DNA of 64,000 nucleotides from an uncultured Bacteroidales bacterium (GCA_900317155.1 ONFO01000013.1:1-64000), one strand, 5' to 3'. Positions 44,023-53,622 are shown, counted from the stretch's first letter. Notes: a model not told the origin generated them from the sequence alone. Numbers and translations: made by a program.

Positions 44023-44814
44023 ATGTTAGACCTAAAAGGAAAAACAGCTCTCGTCACAGGCGGCGGCACAGGTATAGGCCAAAGCATTGCCCTGCATCTG
44101 GCCCAAGAAGGCTGCCATCTCGTGCTGACAGGCTTGGGCATCGACGACCTCTACAAGACCAAGGAAAAGTGCGAACAATATGGTGTGCGTGCCTTTGCCA
44201 CCGAGACCCAGTTAGATGACTATTCATCCATTGACCGTCTATACGATTTCGTGATGCAGCAAGGCCTCAGCATCGACCTCTTCGTGCTCAACGCAGGCAT
44301 CTCGCAGCGAGAAAAGGCCTTGGACACAGACTTCAGTGTTGACGAAAAAATCCTGGAAATCGACTTTATGAGTGGAGTCTACTTGGTAAAAAAGTTCAAG
44401 GAGATGATCAAGTCAAAGGAACATGTTCAGTTCAGTGTGACTACTTCCCTTTCGGGACTATTCGGTTTCCCGCTACGCTCGGCCTACTGTGCGGCGAAGC
44501 ATGCTTTGTTCGGTTTCTACGAATCGCTGGAGCTGGAATACGACAACATCAACGTTACCTTCCTCATCCCAGGACGCATCAACACGCAAATCAGCAAAAG
44601 CGCACTGATGGGTGATGGCACAGCCCATGCCAAAATGGATGCTGGTCAAGCCAATGGTTTAGATGTGGACAAATGCGGCGCCATTGCTGTGCGTGCCATC
44701 AAACGGCAGAAACACCGCAAGCTCATCGGACGCAGCGAGTTGTTGATGGCCTATATACACAAACATTGCTTACCTTTGTATTATAAACTATCCAGAAAAA
44801 TATCAGCAACATAA
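44023..44814 (+). CDS. Short-chain dehydrogenase/reductase, possible 3-ketodihydrosphingosine reductase
   Basis: 263 residues from the ATG at 44023. The Rossmann loop is TGGGTGIGQSIA, NAG is in VLNAGISQRE, and the catalytic pair is Tyr155/Lys159 (SAYCAAKHALFGF). The C-terminus is basic and hydrophobic (LPLYYKLSRKIS), as in membrane-associated dehydrogenases of the DHRS7 type. Being divergent from the serine palmitoyltransferase-like gene, it may carry out the NADPH reduction of 3-ketodihydrosphingosine; that assignment is inference. The stop overlaps the start of the next gene (TAATG). Confidence 0.78.
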   Translation: MLDLKGKTALVTGGGTGIGQSIALHLAQEGCHLVLTGLGIDDLYKTKEKCEQYGVRAFATETQLDDYSSIDRLYDFVMQQGLSIDLFVLNAGISQREKALDTDFSVDEKILEIDFMSGVYLVKKFKEMIKSKEHVQFSVTTSLSGLFGFPLRSAYCAAKHALFGFYESLELEYDNINVTFLIPGRINTQISKSALMGDGTAHAKMDAGQANGLDVDKCGAIAVRAIKRQKHRKLIGRSELLMAYIHKHCLPLYYKLSRKISAT

Positions 44815-45881
44815 TGAAAGAGAAAGTCATCTGCGGCATACAGCAAGTGGGCATTGGAGTCAACGACTTCGTGGAAGCCTGGAAATGGTATTACGACAAC
44901 TTCGGCTTCGAAATCAAGATCGTTGACGACGAGGGCGTGGCGGAGCGTATGCTCCCCTACACGGGCGGCAAGCCCCAGCCCCGTCGGTCAGGCATAGCGG
45001 TCAACATCCGCGGTGGAGGTGGTTTCGAAATCTGGCAACCCAAAGGTCGCCCACTCAACTACCTGAAAGAGCCCGTAAAATTCGGTGACTTGGGCATCCT
45101 CATCGCCAAGGTGAAATGTCCAGACATCGAGGCAGCCTACAACACCTTTATTAATAAAGGTCTTGACGTCATAAGTGAAATCAGCACCTCCCCCATTGGA
45201 CAGAAGCAATTCTTCATGAAAGACCCCTACGGTAACCTCTTCCAGCTTGAGCAGGACGACTACGTCTTTATTGACGAAAAGAAAACCACCGGAGGTGCCA
45301 ACGGTGCCGTCATCGGTGTGAGCAACATTGAGCGTTCCCTCACTTTCTACACACAATTGCTGGAATACGACAAAGTGACCTTCGACCAGACAGGTGTCTT
45401 TGAAGACCTGAAATGCCTTCCTGGCGGAGAAGGCCAATTGCGCCGCGTCATCCTCGAACGTTCCAAGCCCATCGAAGGACCGTTGAGCCGTATCATGGGC
45501 ACTTCCCATCTCGAACTCATCCAAAGCGCAGTTGCTCCTGGCAAGAAACTCTACGAAGGCCGTTACTGGGGCGACCCAGGCTATATCCACCTCTGTTTCG
45601 ACGTGCGCCACATGGACGCAGTGAAGGCTGAAGCCGAGGCGATGGGGCATCCCTTTGTGTGCGACAGCGGCGCCGACTTCGGCATGGGCGACGCCAACGG
45701 CCATTTCACCTACGTCGAAGACCCCGACGGCACTCTCATCGAGTTTGTCGAGACCTTCAAGATCCCGATTGCAAAGAAGTTCGGGCTTTATCTCAACTTA
45801 GCCAACAAAGACGACCGCAAACCTTTGGGCATTCTCAAACTGCTTCGATTTGCAAAAGTCAAGCGTGAGAGTATCAAATGA
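44814..45881 (+). CDS. Double-domain VOC family protein
   Basis: 355 residues with two vicinal oxygen chelate (glyoxalase/bleomycin resistance/dioxygenase fold) domains: one about residues 5-150 (GIQQVGIGVNDFVEAWKWYY; MKDPYGNLFQLEQDD) and one about 160-310 (GVIGVSNIERSLTFYTQLL; HLCFDVRHMDAVKAEAEAMG; VEDPDGTLIEFVET). Metal ligands may come from the histidine and glutamate positions of the second domain. The ~45-residue C-terminal tail is basic (RFAKVKRESIK). It is translationally coupled to the dehydrogenase gene, so it likely works on the same or a related lipid or small molecule. The reaction is unknown. Confidence 0.75.
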   Translation: MKEKVICGIQQVGIGVNDFVEAWKWYYDNFGFEIKIVDDEGVAERMLPYTGGKPQPRRSGIAVNIRGGGGFEIWQPKGRPLNYLKEPVKFGDLGILIAKVKCPDIEAAYNTFINKGLDVISEISTSPIGQKQFFMKDPYGNLFQLEQDDYVFIDEKKTTGGANGAVIGVSNIERSLTFYTQLLEYDKVTFDQTGVFEDLKCLPGGEGQLRRVILERSKPIEGPLSRIMGTSHLELIQSAVAPGKKLYEGRYWGDPGYIHLCFDVRHMDAVKAEAEAMGHPFVCDSGADFGMGDANGHFTYVEDPDGTLIEFVETFKIPIAKKFGLYLNLANKDDRKPLGILKLLRFAKVKRESIK

Positions 45882-45954
45882 CAAGAAACATTAGGGCTGC
45901 CACTTTGCAAAAGGGTAACCCTAACAAATACAGCTATTTCAACAATAAAACACA

Positions 45955-45986
45955 AAAACAGCCGCCCCATCAGGAGCGGCTGTTTT
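45955..45986. terminator. Bidirectional terminator
   Basis: AAAACAGCCGC (45955-45965) and GCGGCTGTTTT (45976-45986) form an 11-base stem between convergent genes. Confidence 0.85.
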
Positions 45987-46008
45987 GATTATCAGATTAC
46001 TACAATTT

Positions 46009-46524
46009 TTATTTGATACCCAATTTGGCTTTCACGTCATTAGTGCAGTCAACGGCATTGTCACCCACATAGACGGCAGCGCCCGTGGCCAGGTCGAGAA
46101 CATAGGTATATCCCTTCTCCTTACCCACAGCATTGATAGCGTTTTGAATCTTTTCAAGGATAGGGGCAAGCAATTCAGCACGCTTGGCCTCAAACTCCTG
46201 CTCGGCGTTGGCTTGGAACTGTTGGATACGGGTTTGAAGGTCAACTATTTCCTTTTCCTTCGATTGCTTCACCAAATTCGACATGGTGGCTTGATTAGCC
46301 TCATAATCCTGCATCTTGGTCTGATACTCCTTGGCCATTGTCTGCAACTGGTTCTGCAACTCACCGTAATACTTCTCCAAATCTTTCTCAGCCTTGCCCT
46401 TGTCAGGCATGACATCAAGGATTTCAGCCGTATTGACATGTGCAATCTTCACTTGTGCCTGGGCCACACCACTCATCACGAAGAGGGCAACACCCAAAAA
46501 TAAAACTTTGAATACTCTTTTCAT
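46009..46524 (-). CDS. OmpH/Skp family periplasmic chaperone
   Basis: 171 residues. The ATG at 46524 starts a signal peptide (VFKVLFLGVALFVMSGVAQA). VKIAHVNTAEILDVMP is the family start, followed by a long charged coiled-coil arm (residues ~50-125) and a return to beta (YTYVLDLATGAAVYVG). Skp-like chaperones hold unfolded outer-membrane proteins in the periplasm for BamA. It lies downstream of bamA and of a second ompH-type gene, but has its own promoter. Confidence 0.92.
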   Translation of the reverse strand: MKRVFKVLFLGVALFVMSGVAQAQVKIAHVNTAEILDVMPDKGKAEKDLEKYYGELQNQLQTMAKEYQTKMQDYEANQATMSNLVKQSKEKEIVDLQTRIQQFQANAEQEFEAKRAELLAPILEKIQNAINAVGKEKGYTYVLDLATGAAVYVGDNAVDCTNDVKAKLGIK

Positions 46525-46573
46525 CTTATTGACTTTTAATAAATTAACTCTCAATTCATAGACTTTCAAGCGG

Positions 46574-46581
46574 CAAAGATA
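46574..46581 (-). promoter_or_regulatory. -7 box for the second ompH/skp gene
   Basis: TATCTTTG followed by CCGC on the minus strand, 49 bases before the ATG at 46524. Confidence 0.55.
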
Positions 46582-46614
46582 CAAAATAATTGCATCCCTC
46601 TGTTGATTACTTCC

Positions 46615-47271
46615 TTATTTTGTTGGTTTAGCGCTTTTGCCACCACCCGTATTGCCAGCAGGTTTCCCTCCCGTGGAACCGCCTGCCGCAGTTCCGGCAT
46701 TAGCTCTGTGACGGTCTTCACGGCGCACGGTTTGCATCACATTGCCCAACTGGTCGAGCACATCATCACTGATATCGTTCTTGTCGTTGGCATAGAGCAC
46801 AGACGTGCCCGAGGCCAAATCAAGCACAAATGCATAGTTCTTGGTTTGAGCTACTTCCTTCATGGCAGTATAAACCTTTTCCTGAATAGGCTGAATCAAT
46901 TCAGTGCGTTTTTGATACAGTTGGCCTTCAGAGCCGAAATACTGCATCTGCAAGTTTTTGGCTTCCTGCTCCTTGTCGACGATAGCTTGTTCACGGGCGC
47001 GCTTTTGGTCCTCTGAGAGCAACAACATCTCCGTTTGATACTTGCTGTACATCTCCGACACCTTGTCGTAAACGGCTTTCACTTCTTTCTGCCATTTAGT
47101 GGAGAGCGCATTCAATTCTTCTTGTGCATCACCATATTCCGGAATGTTCTCCATGATGTATTCCGAATCGACATAAACGATTTTCTGTCCGCCGCCAAGT
47201 TGAGCATTGGCAGTCAAAATGCCGCCACATATCAAGGCAGCAGTCAATACTAATGATTTAAATGCTTTCAT
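46615..47271 (-). CDS. OmpH/Skp family protein with Gly/Ala/Lys-rich tail
   Basis: 218 residues. The ATG at 47271 gives a signal peptide (MKAFKSLVLTAALICGGILTANA). QKIVYVDSEYIMENIPEYG opens an OmpH/Skp domain with a coiled-coil arm (QKEVKAVYDKVSEMYSKYQ) and YAFVLDLASGTSVLY. Unlike the next gene's product it ends in a low-complexity tail (ANAGTAAGGSTGGKPAGNTG, then GGKSAKPTK). It is downstream of bamA and probably serves the same outer-membrane assembly route. Confidence 0.88.
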   Translation of the reverse strand: MKAFKSLVLTAALICGGILTANAQLGGGQKIVYVDSEYIMENIPEYGDAQEELNALSTKWQKEVKAVYDKVSEMYSKYQTEMLLLSEDQKRAREQAIVDKEQEAKNLQMQYFGSEGQLYQKRTELIQPIQEKVYTAMKEVAQTKNYAFVLDLASGTSVLYANDKNDISDDVLDQLGNVMQTVRREDRHRANAGTAAGGSTGGKPAGNTGGGKSAKPTK

Positions 47272-47449
47272 TGTGTTATGTGTTTTCAAATTGTTGTCGT
47301 TTGTTATCGCAATAATCGTTCCAAAAACAATTATATGATTCAAAATTTAAGATTCAAAAATTCAAGATTCAAAAATTCATAATTACTGGACTGCTTCATT
47401 ACTCGCTATGTGGCAAAGCGTCTTCATATTCTCAACTCTAAACTCCCGA

Positions 47450-50095
47450 CTAATCTATCGAGCCTCCGATGGAGAAGTGGAACTGGCTGTGATTGTCACC
47501 AGTGGTGCCATACACGTCATCGAATCCATAACCCCAGTCGAGGCCAAGCAAACCAAACATCGGGAGGAAGATACGCACACCCACGCCTGCAGACCGTTTC
47601 ACATCAAACGGATCAAAGTTCTTGAACCCGAGCCAGCAGTTACCCGCCTCAAGGAAAGTCAAGGCATAAATGGTGGCCTGTGGATTCAACGAGAGCGGAT
47701 AGCGCAACTCCAGGGTGTATTTCGTCAACATATCGCCGCCGTTTCCGGCCGAGTTGGTACTATTATAAAAGCCTGGCGTGAGTGCGTTGTTGGCATAGCC
47801 ACGCATACCGACCAACTCTCGGCTGTCGAAGGAATAGTTGGCTAAGCCGTCGCCACCGAGGAAATAACGATGGAATGGCGTAGGTCCAATTTCGGAATTG
47901 AAATGACCCAAATAACCGAAACGCACGCGTGTCATCAGCACGAGTTTATCATAAAGCTCCGTGTACCATGCCGCCTTGAACGACCAACGATGCATCTCAA
48001 TCCACTTGTACCTCTCGTTTTCAGGAAGGCTGGAGTAATCCTGGTTCGAAAAGAGCGAATAGGGAGGTGTAATTTCAAGCCCCAGCTGAAACTCGGAACC
48101 ACTGCGCGGATAGAGCGGCTGGCTCACCGAGTTTCGCGACAACACAAAATTGTAGCTGATCAAATTGAACTTGCCGTTGCCGTCACCCACACTCAAGTGA
48201 GCGGTCTGATAGTTATGCAAATTATAACGTTTCAGGTTAAGGCCTTGATACAAGCTGAAATAGTCGTCAGGCCAAGTTAAACGACGGCCAAGACCAAGGG
48301 TGCCACCAGTCATATTGAACCAACCATAGTCTGCACTGGTTCTATTCGTTCCCTTGGCAAAGAATGACTGGTAGAAAGCCGCTGTAAACGAATTGGGCTT
48401 GCGACCTCCCAACCAAGGTTCGGTGAAGGATATATTATATTGGATAAATTGGCGACCGAAAGTGGTCACGCTCAGCGCGAGTTTCTGGCCGTCACCCATA
48501 GGCAACGGACGCCAAGCCTTCTTGTTGAAGATGTTGCGCATAGAGAAATTGGAGAACTGAAGTCCTGCCTCAAGCATTAAGTAACTCCCGGCATAACCCG
48601 CTGAGAAACGGATTTGGTCGGCGGCAGCTTCCTCTACGGTGTAGCCAATGTCAACCGTGTTGTCGGAAAAGTTGGGCTGCACGTCAGGCATGATGTTCTC
48701 TTGGTTGAAAAAGCCCAAGGTTGCCAACTCACGTACGGAACGCACCACATCACTACGACTGTAGAGTTGTCCCGGACGGGTGTAAAGCTCGCGAAGCACT
48801 ACATGGTCGTATGTCTTCGTATTACCTGTGAGGGTCACATTGTTGATGCGGGCCTGCTTGCCTTCAACAAGACGGATCTCAAGGTCGATAGAGTCGTTTT
48901 CCACAGCCACTTCAACAGGGTCGGCGCGGAAGAACAAGTAACCATCATCCATATACAGCGAACTGATGTCCAAAGTTGTCTCACTATAGGTCAGGTTCTT
49001 GTCAAGCAACTCCTTATTATATACATCGCCAGGTTTGATGCCAAGGATGTTAGTAAGGGTTTCACTTGAGTATTTGGTATTACCTGTCCATGCGATATTG
49101 CGGTAATGGTACCGATTGCCTTCGTTAATGACGATGTCTATGCCTAAGTTGTGGTCATCAATCCGATAAACGGAATCACGGACGATACGCGCATCGCGAT
49201 AGCCTTTGGCATTATATTTCTCGATAATGAGTTTTTTGTCGTCTTCATAGGTTTTTTCCATGTATTTGGAAGCCTTGAAAATACGCGGGCGGTAGTTGTC
49301 ATAGAAATATTCCTCAATGCCATTGATGGCTCTCAAGGGATGAAGGGTGAACACATCTGCAAGGGTGTTAATAACCAAAGGGCCAAGCGGATTCAAGGGA
49401 TCGAAATGGCCACGTTCTTTGGTCTCTTTCATGGCGGCCAGAATTTGACCTTCGGAAAGGTTCTCATTACCAATAATATTGATTTCCCCGATTTTCACCT
49501 TGGGGCCCTTATCGATGTTGATGAGCATGTCGATATAGTTCTCACGGGCTGTATCGGCTTCCTGTTGGATATCAATTTTTACATTGTAATATCCCTTGTC
49601 AAAATAAAAATCCTCAATGATGCGGGTGGTCTTCGTCAGCAGATGCTCAGTAGCAATATCGCCACGCGAGAGATTGATCTTATTGCGGATATCGTCGGCC
49701 TCGCTCTTCTTGATACCCTTAAAAGAAAACTTCGACACACGCGGCTTTTCCTTGATGACAATTTGCAGAAACACCTTATTACCCACAAACTCAGTAGCGT
49801 TGATAGCCACATCCTCAAACAACCCTTGTTCCCATATCTTGCGAATGCCCAAAGAAATGTCATCCCCTGGAATAGTAACCTTATCGCCCACTCTTAGGCC
49901 AGCAATCATGCTCAACATGGAGGCATCAACATACTTGGCACCTTCAACGACAATACCGCCAATTTCGTAATCCGTCGGGCGAGAATAATCTATCTCAGAG
50001 AGGTCGTCCCCGATTTGGATTTGGGCAAAAGTACTATTTCCAAAGCCCCAAAGAGCCATAAGAAACAATAATATGTGTAAACATTTCAATCGCAT
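47450..50095 (-). CDS. bamA: Outer-membrane assembly factor BamA
   Basis: About 881 residues. Signal peptide ending in GNSTFAQ, then tandem POTRA domains (EIGGIVVEGAKYVDASML; VSKFSFKGIKKSEADDIRNK; IGEINIIGNENLSEGQILA; ARINNVTLTGNTKTYDHVV) and a C-terminal 16-strand barrel (YGWFNMTGGTLGLGRRLTWP, FFLGGDGLANYSF). The protein ends with the last strand around FHFSIGGSID. BamA inserts beta-barrel proteins into the outer membrane. It starts 15 bases after the uppS stop; the ATG at 50095 is favoured over the TTG at 50110. Two skp-like genes follow. Confidence 0.96.
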   Translation of the reverse strand: MRLKCLHILLFLMALWGFGNSTFAQIQIGDDLSEIDYSRPTDYEIGGIVVEGAKYVDASMLSMIAGLRVGDKVTIPGDDISLGIRKIWEQGLFEDVAINATEFVGNKVFLQIVIKEKPRVSKFSFKGIKKSEADDIRNKINLSRGDIATEHLLTKTTRIIEDFYFDKGYYNVKIDIQQEADTARENYIDMLINIDKGPKVKIGEINIIGNENLSEGQILAAMKETKERGHFDPLNPLGPLVINTLADVFTLHPLRAINGIEEYFYDNYRPRIFKASKYMEKTYEDDKKLIIEKYNAKGYRDARIVRDSVYRIDDHNLGIDIVINEGNRYHYRNIAWTGNTKYSSETLTNILGIKPGDVYNKELLDKNLTYSETTLDISSLYMDDGYLFFRADPVEVAVENDSIDLEIRLVEGKQARINNVTLTGNTKTYDHVVLRELYTRPGQLYSRSDVVRSVRELATLGFFNQENIMPDVQPNFSDNTVDIGYTVEEAAADQIRFSAGYAGSYLMLEAGLQFSNFSMRNIFNKKAWRPLPMGDGQKLALSVTTFGRQFIQYNISFTEPWLGGRKPNSFTAAFYQSFFAKGTNRTSADYGWFNMTGGTLGLGRRLTWPDDYFSLYQGLNLKRYNLHNYQTAHLSVGDGNGKFNLISYNFVLSRNSVSQPLYPRSGSEFQLGLEITPPYSLFSNQDYSSLPENERYKWIEMHRWSFKAAWYTELYDKLVLMTRVRFGYLGHFNSEIGPTPFHRYFLGGDGLANYSFDSRELVGMRGYANNALTPGFYNSTNSAGNGGDMLTKYTLELRYPLSLNPQATIYALTFLEAGNCWLGFKNFDPFDVKRSAGVGVRIFLPMFGLLGLDWGYGFDDVYGTTGDNHSQFHFSIGGSID

Positions 50096-50110
50096 AGTTC
50101 TACATTTCAA

Positions 50111-50869
50111 TTATTTAGCAGTTACTTGCTCACTGGTCTTCCCGAAGCGTCGTTCGCGATGCTGATAGTTCAAAATTGCTTCGTAAAGGTCGGCCTTACG
50201 GAAGTCGGGCCAATATTTCGGAGTGAAGTACAATTCAGAATAAGCCAATTGCCACAGCAAGAAATTACTGATGCGCTCTTCGCCACTGGTCCGAACGAGC
50301 AACTCCGGGTCAGGCATATTATAAGTGGAGAGGTATGACGAAATCATTGCATCGTCGATGGCGTCGGGCTGCAGTTTGCCCTGAGCTACATCTTGAGCCA
50401 TACGCTGAGCGGCTTGCTTTAGGTCCCAACGGCCAGAATAGCTCAAAGCCAAGGTCAAAGTCATACGCGTATTGTGGCTTGTGTCTTTAATGGCCTGCAT
50501 CAGTTGGTCGTAGTTGGCCTTAGGCAAACTCTTCAAGTCACCGATGGCGTTCAACTTGATGCTGTTTTTGTTCATCGTAACAACCTCCTTCGTGATAGTG
50601 GTGGCCAACAAAGACATCAGTCCACTCACCTCTGCCAAAGGTCGGTTCCAGTTCTCAGTCGAGAAAGCATAGAGTGTCAAATATTTGACGCCAATTTCCG
50701 CCGAGGCTTCCGAAACCTCGCGTACCGATTGAATAGCACTTTGGTGTCCGAAAAGGCGTTGTTTGCCGCGTTCCTTGGCCCAGCGGCCATTGCCGTCCAT
50801 TATGATAGCGATATGTTGTGGCAACCGCTCGCGGTCAATTTGTTGCATCAGTTGATCTTTCAGTTCCAT
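50111..50869 (-). CDS. uppS: Isoprenyl transferase (undecaprenyl diphosphate synthase)
   Basis: 252 residues. HIAIIMDGNGRWAKERGKQR holds the catalytic Asp and the phosphate-binding Gly-Asn-Gly-Arg; LTLYAFSTENWNRP and LLVRTSGEERISNFLLWQLA are the other family blocks. The enzyme adds eight isoprene units to farnesyl diphosphate to make the C55 lipid carrier for peptidoglycan and polysaccharide. Its start is four bases after the DUF6089 gene stop. Confidence 0.96.
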   Translation of the reverse strand: MELKDQLMQQIDRERLPQHIAIIMDGNGRWAKERGKQRLFGHQSAIQSVREVSEASAEIGVKYLTLYAFSTENWNRPLAEVSGLMSLLATTITKEVVTMNKNSIKLNAIGDLKSLPKANYDQLMQAIKDTSHNTRMTLTLALSYSGRWDLKQAAQRMAQDVAQGKLQPDAIDDAMISSYLSTYNMPDPELLVRTSGEERISNFLLWQLAYSELYFTPKYWPDFRKADLYEAILNYQHRERRFGKTSEQVTAK

Positions 50870-50872
50870 AGG

Positions 50873-51721
50873 TCAGAATTTGCTTAAGTTACAGCCCCTT
50901 CCATCGGGCAGATTGAATTTCCAAGTCAGTGACATACGCGCCATGCCAAACCAATCGTTGAAGGAAGAATTGCCACGCTGCTGGCCTGGTTTATAATTAC
51001 CTGTCGGGTCGGTCAAATCATAAGTTGAGCCGTCCTCAAACGTATAGACGGCATGCTCGCCTTCAGGATATACAGTAGCCACATCGTCCAAATAATCAGT
51101 AAAGGTCTTTTGCATCCTCCACTCCACTGTGGCGGCCATGTGGCGCGACAATGAGAATTTCACACCCATACCGAAAGGTATCGACACACCAATAGGGCTG
51201 GTTTTGCCAAACATCTTGTCGTACCATTTTGCATTGGGGTCAACGTGGCCTTCCGTGGCATAGTCACTCAAATCGACCAGTTGATCGCCCACTGTGGCGA
51301 AGGCAGTATATTGAAACACGGAGATGCCGCCGAATATGTAAGGCGAAACATTCTTCTTCGGATTGCCCGTGTAATACTCCAAAAAATTGAACTCAGCTGT
51401 AAGGCTGAAATCATTGATTACAGAGGTAAAATTCAAACCACGTTCTGGCCGCCACTTGAGTTTCGTGTCGTCGGCCGTCACGGTTGCCCTCGAATAGTCG
51501 AAACGGAATGTCCAACGGTTATTGTAATTAAATCGTACAAGACCGCCATACTGAAGCTTCGACTGCGCAAAAGGCAAAGTCGGGTTGAGATCACCCATAT
51601 AGTAACTCACGCCAACATGAGGGCCAACTTCAAGTGTTTTAGGGTCATCAAATTGAGCATGGGCTTGAACAAAAAAAGCCAAGCAACTCAATATCAATAA
51701 GAAACGAATAATTCTATACAT
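50873..51721 (-). CDS. DUF6089 family outer-membrane beta-barrel-like protein
   Basis: 282 residues with a signal peptide (FLLILSCLAFFVQAHAQF). The family's EVGPHVGVSYYMGDLNPT opening is followed by alternating strands (RFNYNNRWTFRFDYSR, LTAEFNFLEYY, MGVKFSLSRHMAATVEWRM). A predicted outer-membrane barrel of unknown role, always near bamA and uppS in many Bacteroidota; this neighbourhood repeats here. Confidence 0.85.
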   Translation of the reverse strand: MYRIIRFLLILSCLAFFVQAHAQFDDPKTLEVGPHVGVSYYMGDLNPTLPFAQSKLQYGGLVRFNYNNRWTFRFDYSRATVTADDTKLKWRPERGLNFTSVINDFSLTAEFNFLEYYTGNPKKNVSPYIFGGISVFQYTAFATVGDQLVDLSDYATEGHVDPNAKWYDKMFGKTSPIGVSIPFGMGVKFSLSRHMAATVEWRMQKTFTDYLDDVATVYPEGEHAVYTFEDGSTYDLTDPTGNYKPGQQRGNSSFNDWFGMARMSLTWKFNLPDGRGCNLSKF

Positions 51722-51734
51722 AAGTTTAAGCCTG

Positions 51735-51742
51735 CAAAATTA
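51735..51742 (-). promoter_or_regulatory. -7 box for the DUF6089-uppS-bamA unit
   Basis: TAATTTTG on the minus strand, 13 bases before the ATG at 51721, between nadK and the DUF6089 gene. Confidence 0.45.
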
Positions 51743-51770
51743 GATATTTTTCCAATGAAAACGAAAGAAA

Positions 51771-52646
51771 TCAGTTTCTATTGTCTTTTCCCCACATCAA
51801 TTTGTTGCGGATGGTGCCGAAAAAGTCCTCACCACGCATCCTGACTAAGTTGAGACAGAAGCCTGCCTTGCGTACCTCAAGCTGGACGGAAGTATCTAAA
51901 GTACAACTTCTTGAGTCCATACTGAAGACAAATTTCTTCTCACGACCCTCCACCTGAATGCGGATGGTGCTGTCGTCGGGTATGACAACGGGACGCACGG
52001 TGAGGTTATGCGTGGCAATGGGCGTAATGACGAAGTTTTTCGCATTGGGTGCGATGATGGGGCCTCCGGCACTCAAAGAGTAGGCTGTAGAACCCGTTGG
52101 AGTCGCCAACAGGATACCATCACCCCAATAGGTATTGAGGTAAACATCGTCAACAAACACCTTGATTGCCAACAGACTATGCTCCGGATTTCGGATGACA
52201 TTCAGTTCGTTGAGGGCATAGCGCACGTCGCCAAAAACATTGAAAGGTGAAACGAGTTCCAACAAGCTACGTTGCTCAACAGAATACTCACCTGTGAACA
52301 CACTTTCCACTGCTTTGGGAATCTCGTTTTTCGAAATGCCCGAAAGAAAGCCTAAACGGCCCATATTGATGCCAGCCACTGGGATGCCCGAGTCAAGGAC
52401 AAAGGGAACAGTATCGAGGATAGTGCCGTCGCCGCCAATGGAGAACAATAAGTCGGCGTTCAAGTCAGCATGTGAGTGGAAAACACTATAGTGTACGCAT
52501 TGGGGGATGTAGGTGGCAACAATATTGGCAAAAGGCTGGTAAACAACAATTTCGGCATGATAGCCAGCCAATTCTTCGAACAGCTGCCGCATATATTCCC
52601 CGTTCTCAGGGGCAAGGGTCTTTCCAAATAGGGCGATGGTTTTCAT
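51771..52646 (-). CDS. nadK: NAD kinase
   Basis: 291 residues from the ATG at 52646, giving the normal MKTIALFGKT start; longer frames would enter rsgA. The GGDGTILDTVPFV loop (ATP/NAD binding) and LNELNVIRNPEHS are intact, followed by GDGILLATPTGSTAYSLSAG. It phosphorylates NAD to NADP in the cytoplasm. It is 40 bases after rsgA. Confidence 0.95.
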   Translation of the reverse strand: MKTIALFGKTLAPENGEYMRQLFEELAGYHAEIVVYQPFANIVATYIPQCVHYSVFHSHADLNADLLFSIGGDGTILDTVPFVLDSGIPVAGINMGRLGFLSGISKNEIPKAVESVFTGEYSVEQRSLLELVSPFNVFGDVRYALNELNVIRNPEHSLLAIKVFVDDVYLNTYWGDGILLATPTGSTAYSLSAGGPIIAPNAKNFVITPIATHNLTVRPVVIPDDSTIRIQVEGREKKFVFSMDSRSCTLDTSVQLEVRKAGFCLNLVRMRGEDFFGTIRNKLMWGKDNRN

Positions 52647-52686
52647 ATTTTTATTTTTTGAGACGCGATTCGCGTCACTACAAGGT

Positions 52687-53622
52687 TTATCCTTCATCTT
52701 TCACAGAATCATGGCTCTCATCCGTCATCATACGGATGTAATTCACATAGCGCCAATCGGCAATGTCACCGCGCTTGACAGCTTCCTTCACTGCACAACC
52801 TGGCTCATGGGTATGGGTGCAGTTGGCGAAACGACAATCGCTCATCAAATTGCGCATTTCGGGAAAACGCTGAGCAAGGGTCTCTTTCTCAAGGTCGTAG
52901 AGCACGAACTCTTTGATGCCAGGTGTGTCAACAATCCATGCGCCAAAGTTTAGATGGTGCATCTCAGCAAAAGTGGTGGTATGCTTGCCTTTCTCATGAT
53001 AGTCAGAAATGGCACCTATGCGGACATTCAAGGATGGGTCAAGGGCATTCACAAGCGCCGACTTGCCCACGCCAGAATGTCCCGTGAACAAGCATATCTT
53101 ATCTTGCATCAAGGCTTTCAGCTGGTCGATTTGAAAGCCCGTCTTTGCCGACACGCCAAATGAAACGTAGCCTAAGCTCTGGTAGTATTCCATTAACACG
53201 CACATCTCTCCTATCTGTTCATCGGTATAGAGATCGCATTTATTAAAAACCAAGGCTGCGGGGATGTGGTAGGCCTCAGCGGTGACCAAGAAACGATCAA
53301 TGAAACCTGAGGAAGTGCGTGGCTGTGCGATGGTCGCCACCACGATGGCCAAATCCACATTGGCAGCAATGATATGCGAGGCCTTGCTCAAGTTGACCGA
53401 CTGGCGAACAATCACATTATCGCGCGGCTCGATCTTCTTGATGACACCAGTCTCCTTGCCAGGCTCCTGTTCAAACTGCACATTGTCGCCCACCGCCACA
53501 GGGTTAGTGGAACGAATGCCATCCAAACGAATCTTGCCGCGTAGACGGCACTCCCACTGCCGGCCTGTATCGTCGAGGACAATGTACCAACTGCCCGTTG
53601 ATTTAATGACTTTACCTAACAT
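52687..53622 (-). CDS. rsgA: Ribosome small subunit-dependent GTPase A
   Basis: 311 residues. An N-terminal OB-fold precedes a circularly permuted GTPase: NKCD in LVFNKCDLYT comes before the P-loop GHSGVGKSALVNAL, then DTPG in WIVDTPGIKEF. The C-terminal zinc domain has CRFANCTHTHEPGCAV. It helps late 30S subunit maturation. The start overlaps the end of dprA by seven bases. Confidence 0.95.
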   Translation of the reverse strand: MLGKVIKSTGSWYIVLDDTGRQWECRLRGKIRLDGIRSTNPVAVGDNVQFEQEPGKETGVIKKIEPRDNVIVRQSVNLSKASHIIAANVDLAIVVATIAQPRTSSGFIDRFLVTAEAYHIPAALVFNKCDLYTDEQIGEMCVLMEYYQSLGYVSFGVSAKTGFQIDQLKALMQDKICLFTGHSGVGKSALVNALDPSLNVRIGAISDYHEKGKHTTTFAEMHHLNFGAWIVDTPGIKEFVLYDLEKETLAQRFPEMRNLMSDCRFANCTHTHEPGCAVKEAVKRGDIADWRYVNYIRMMTDESHDSVKDEG

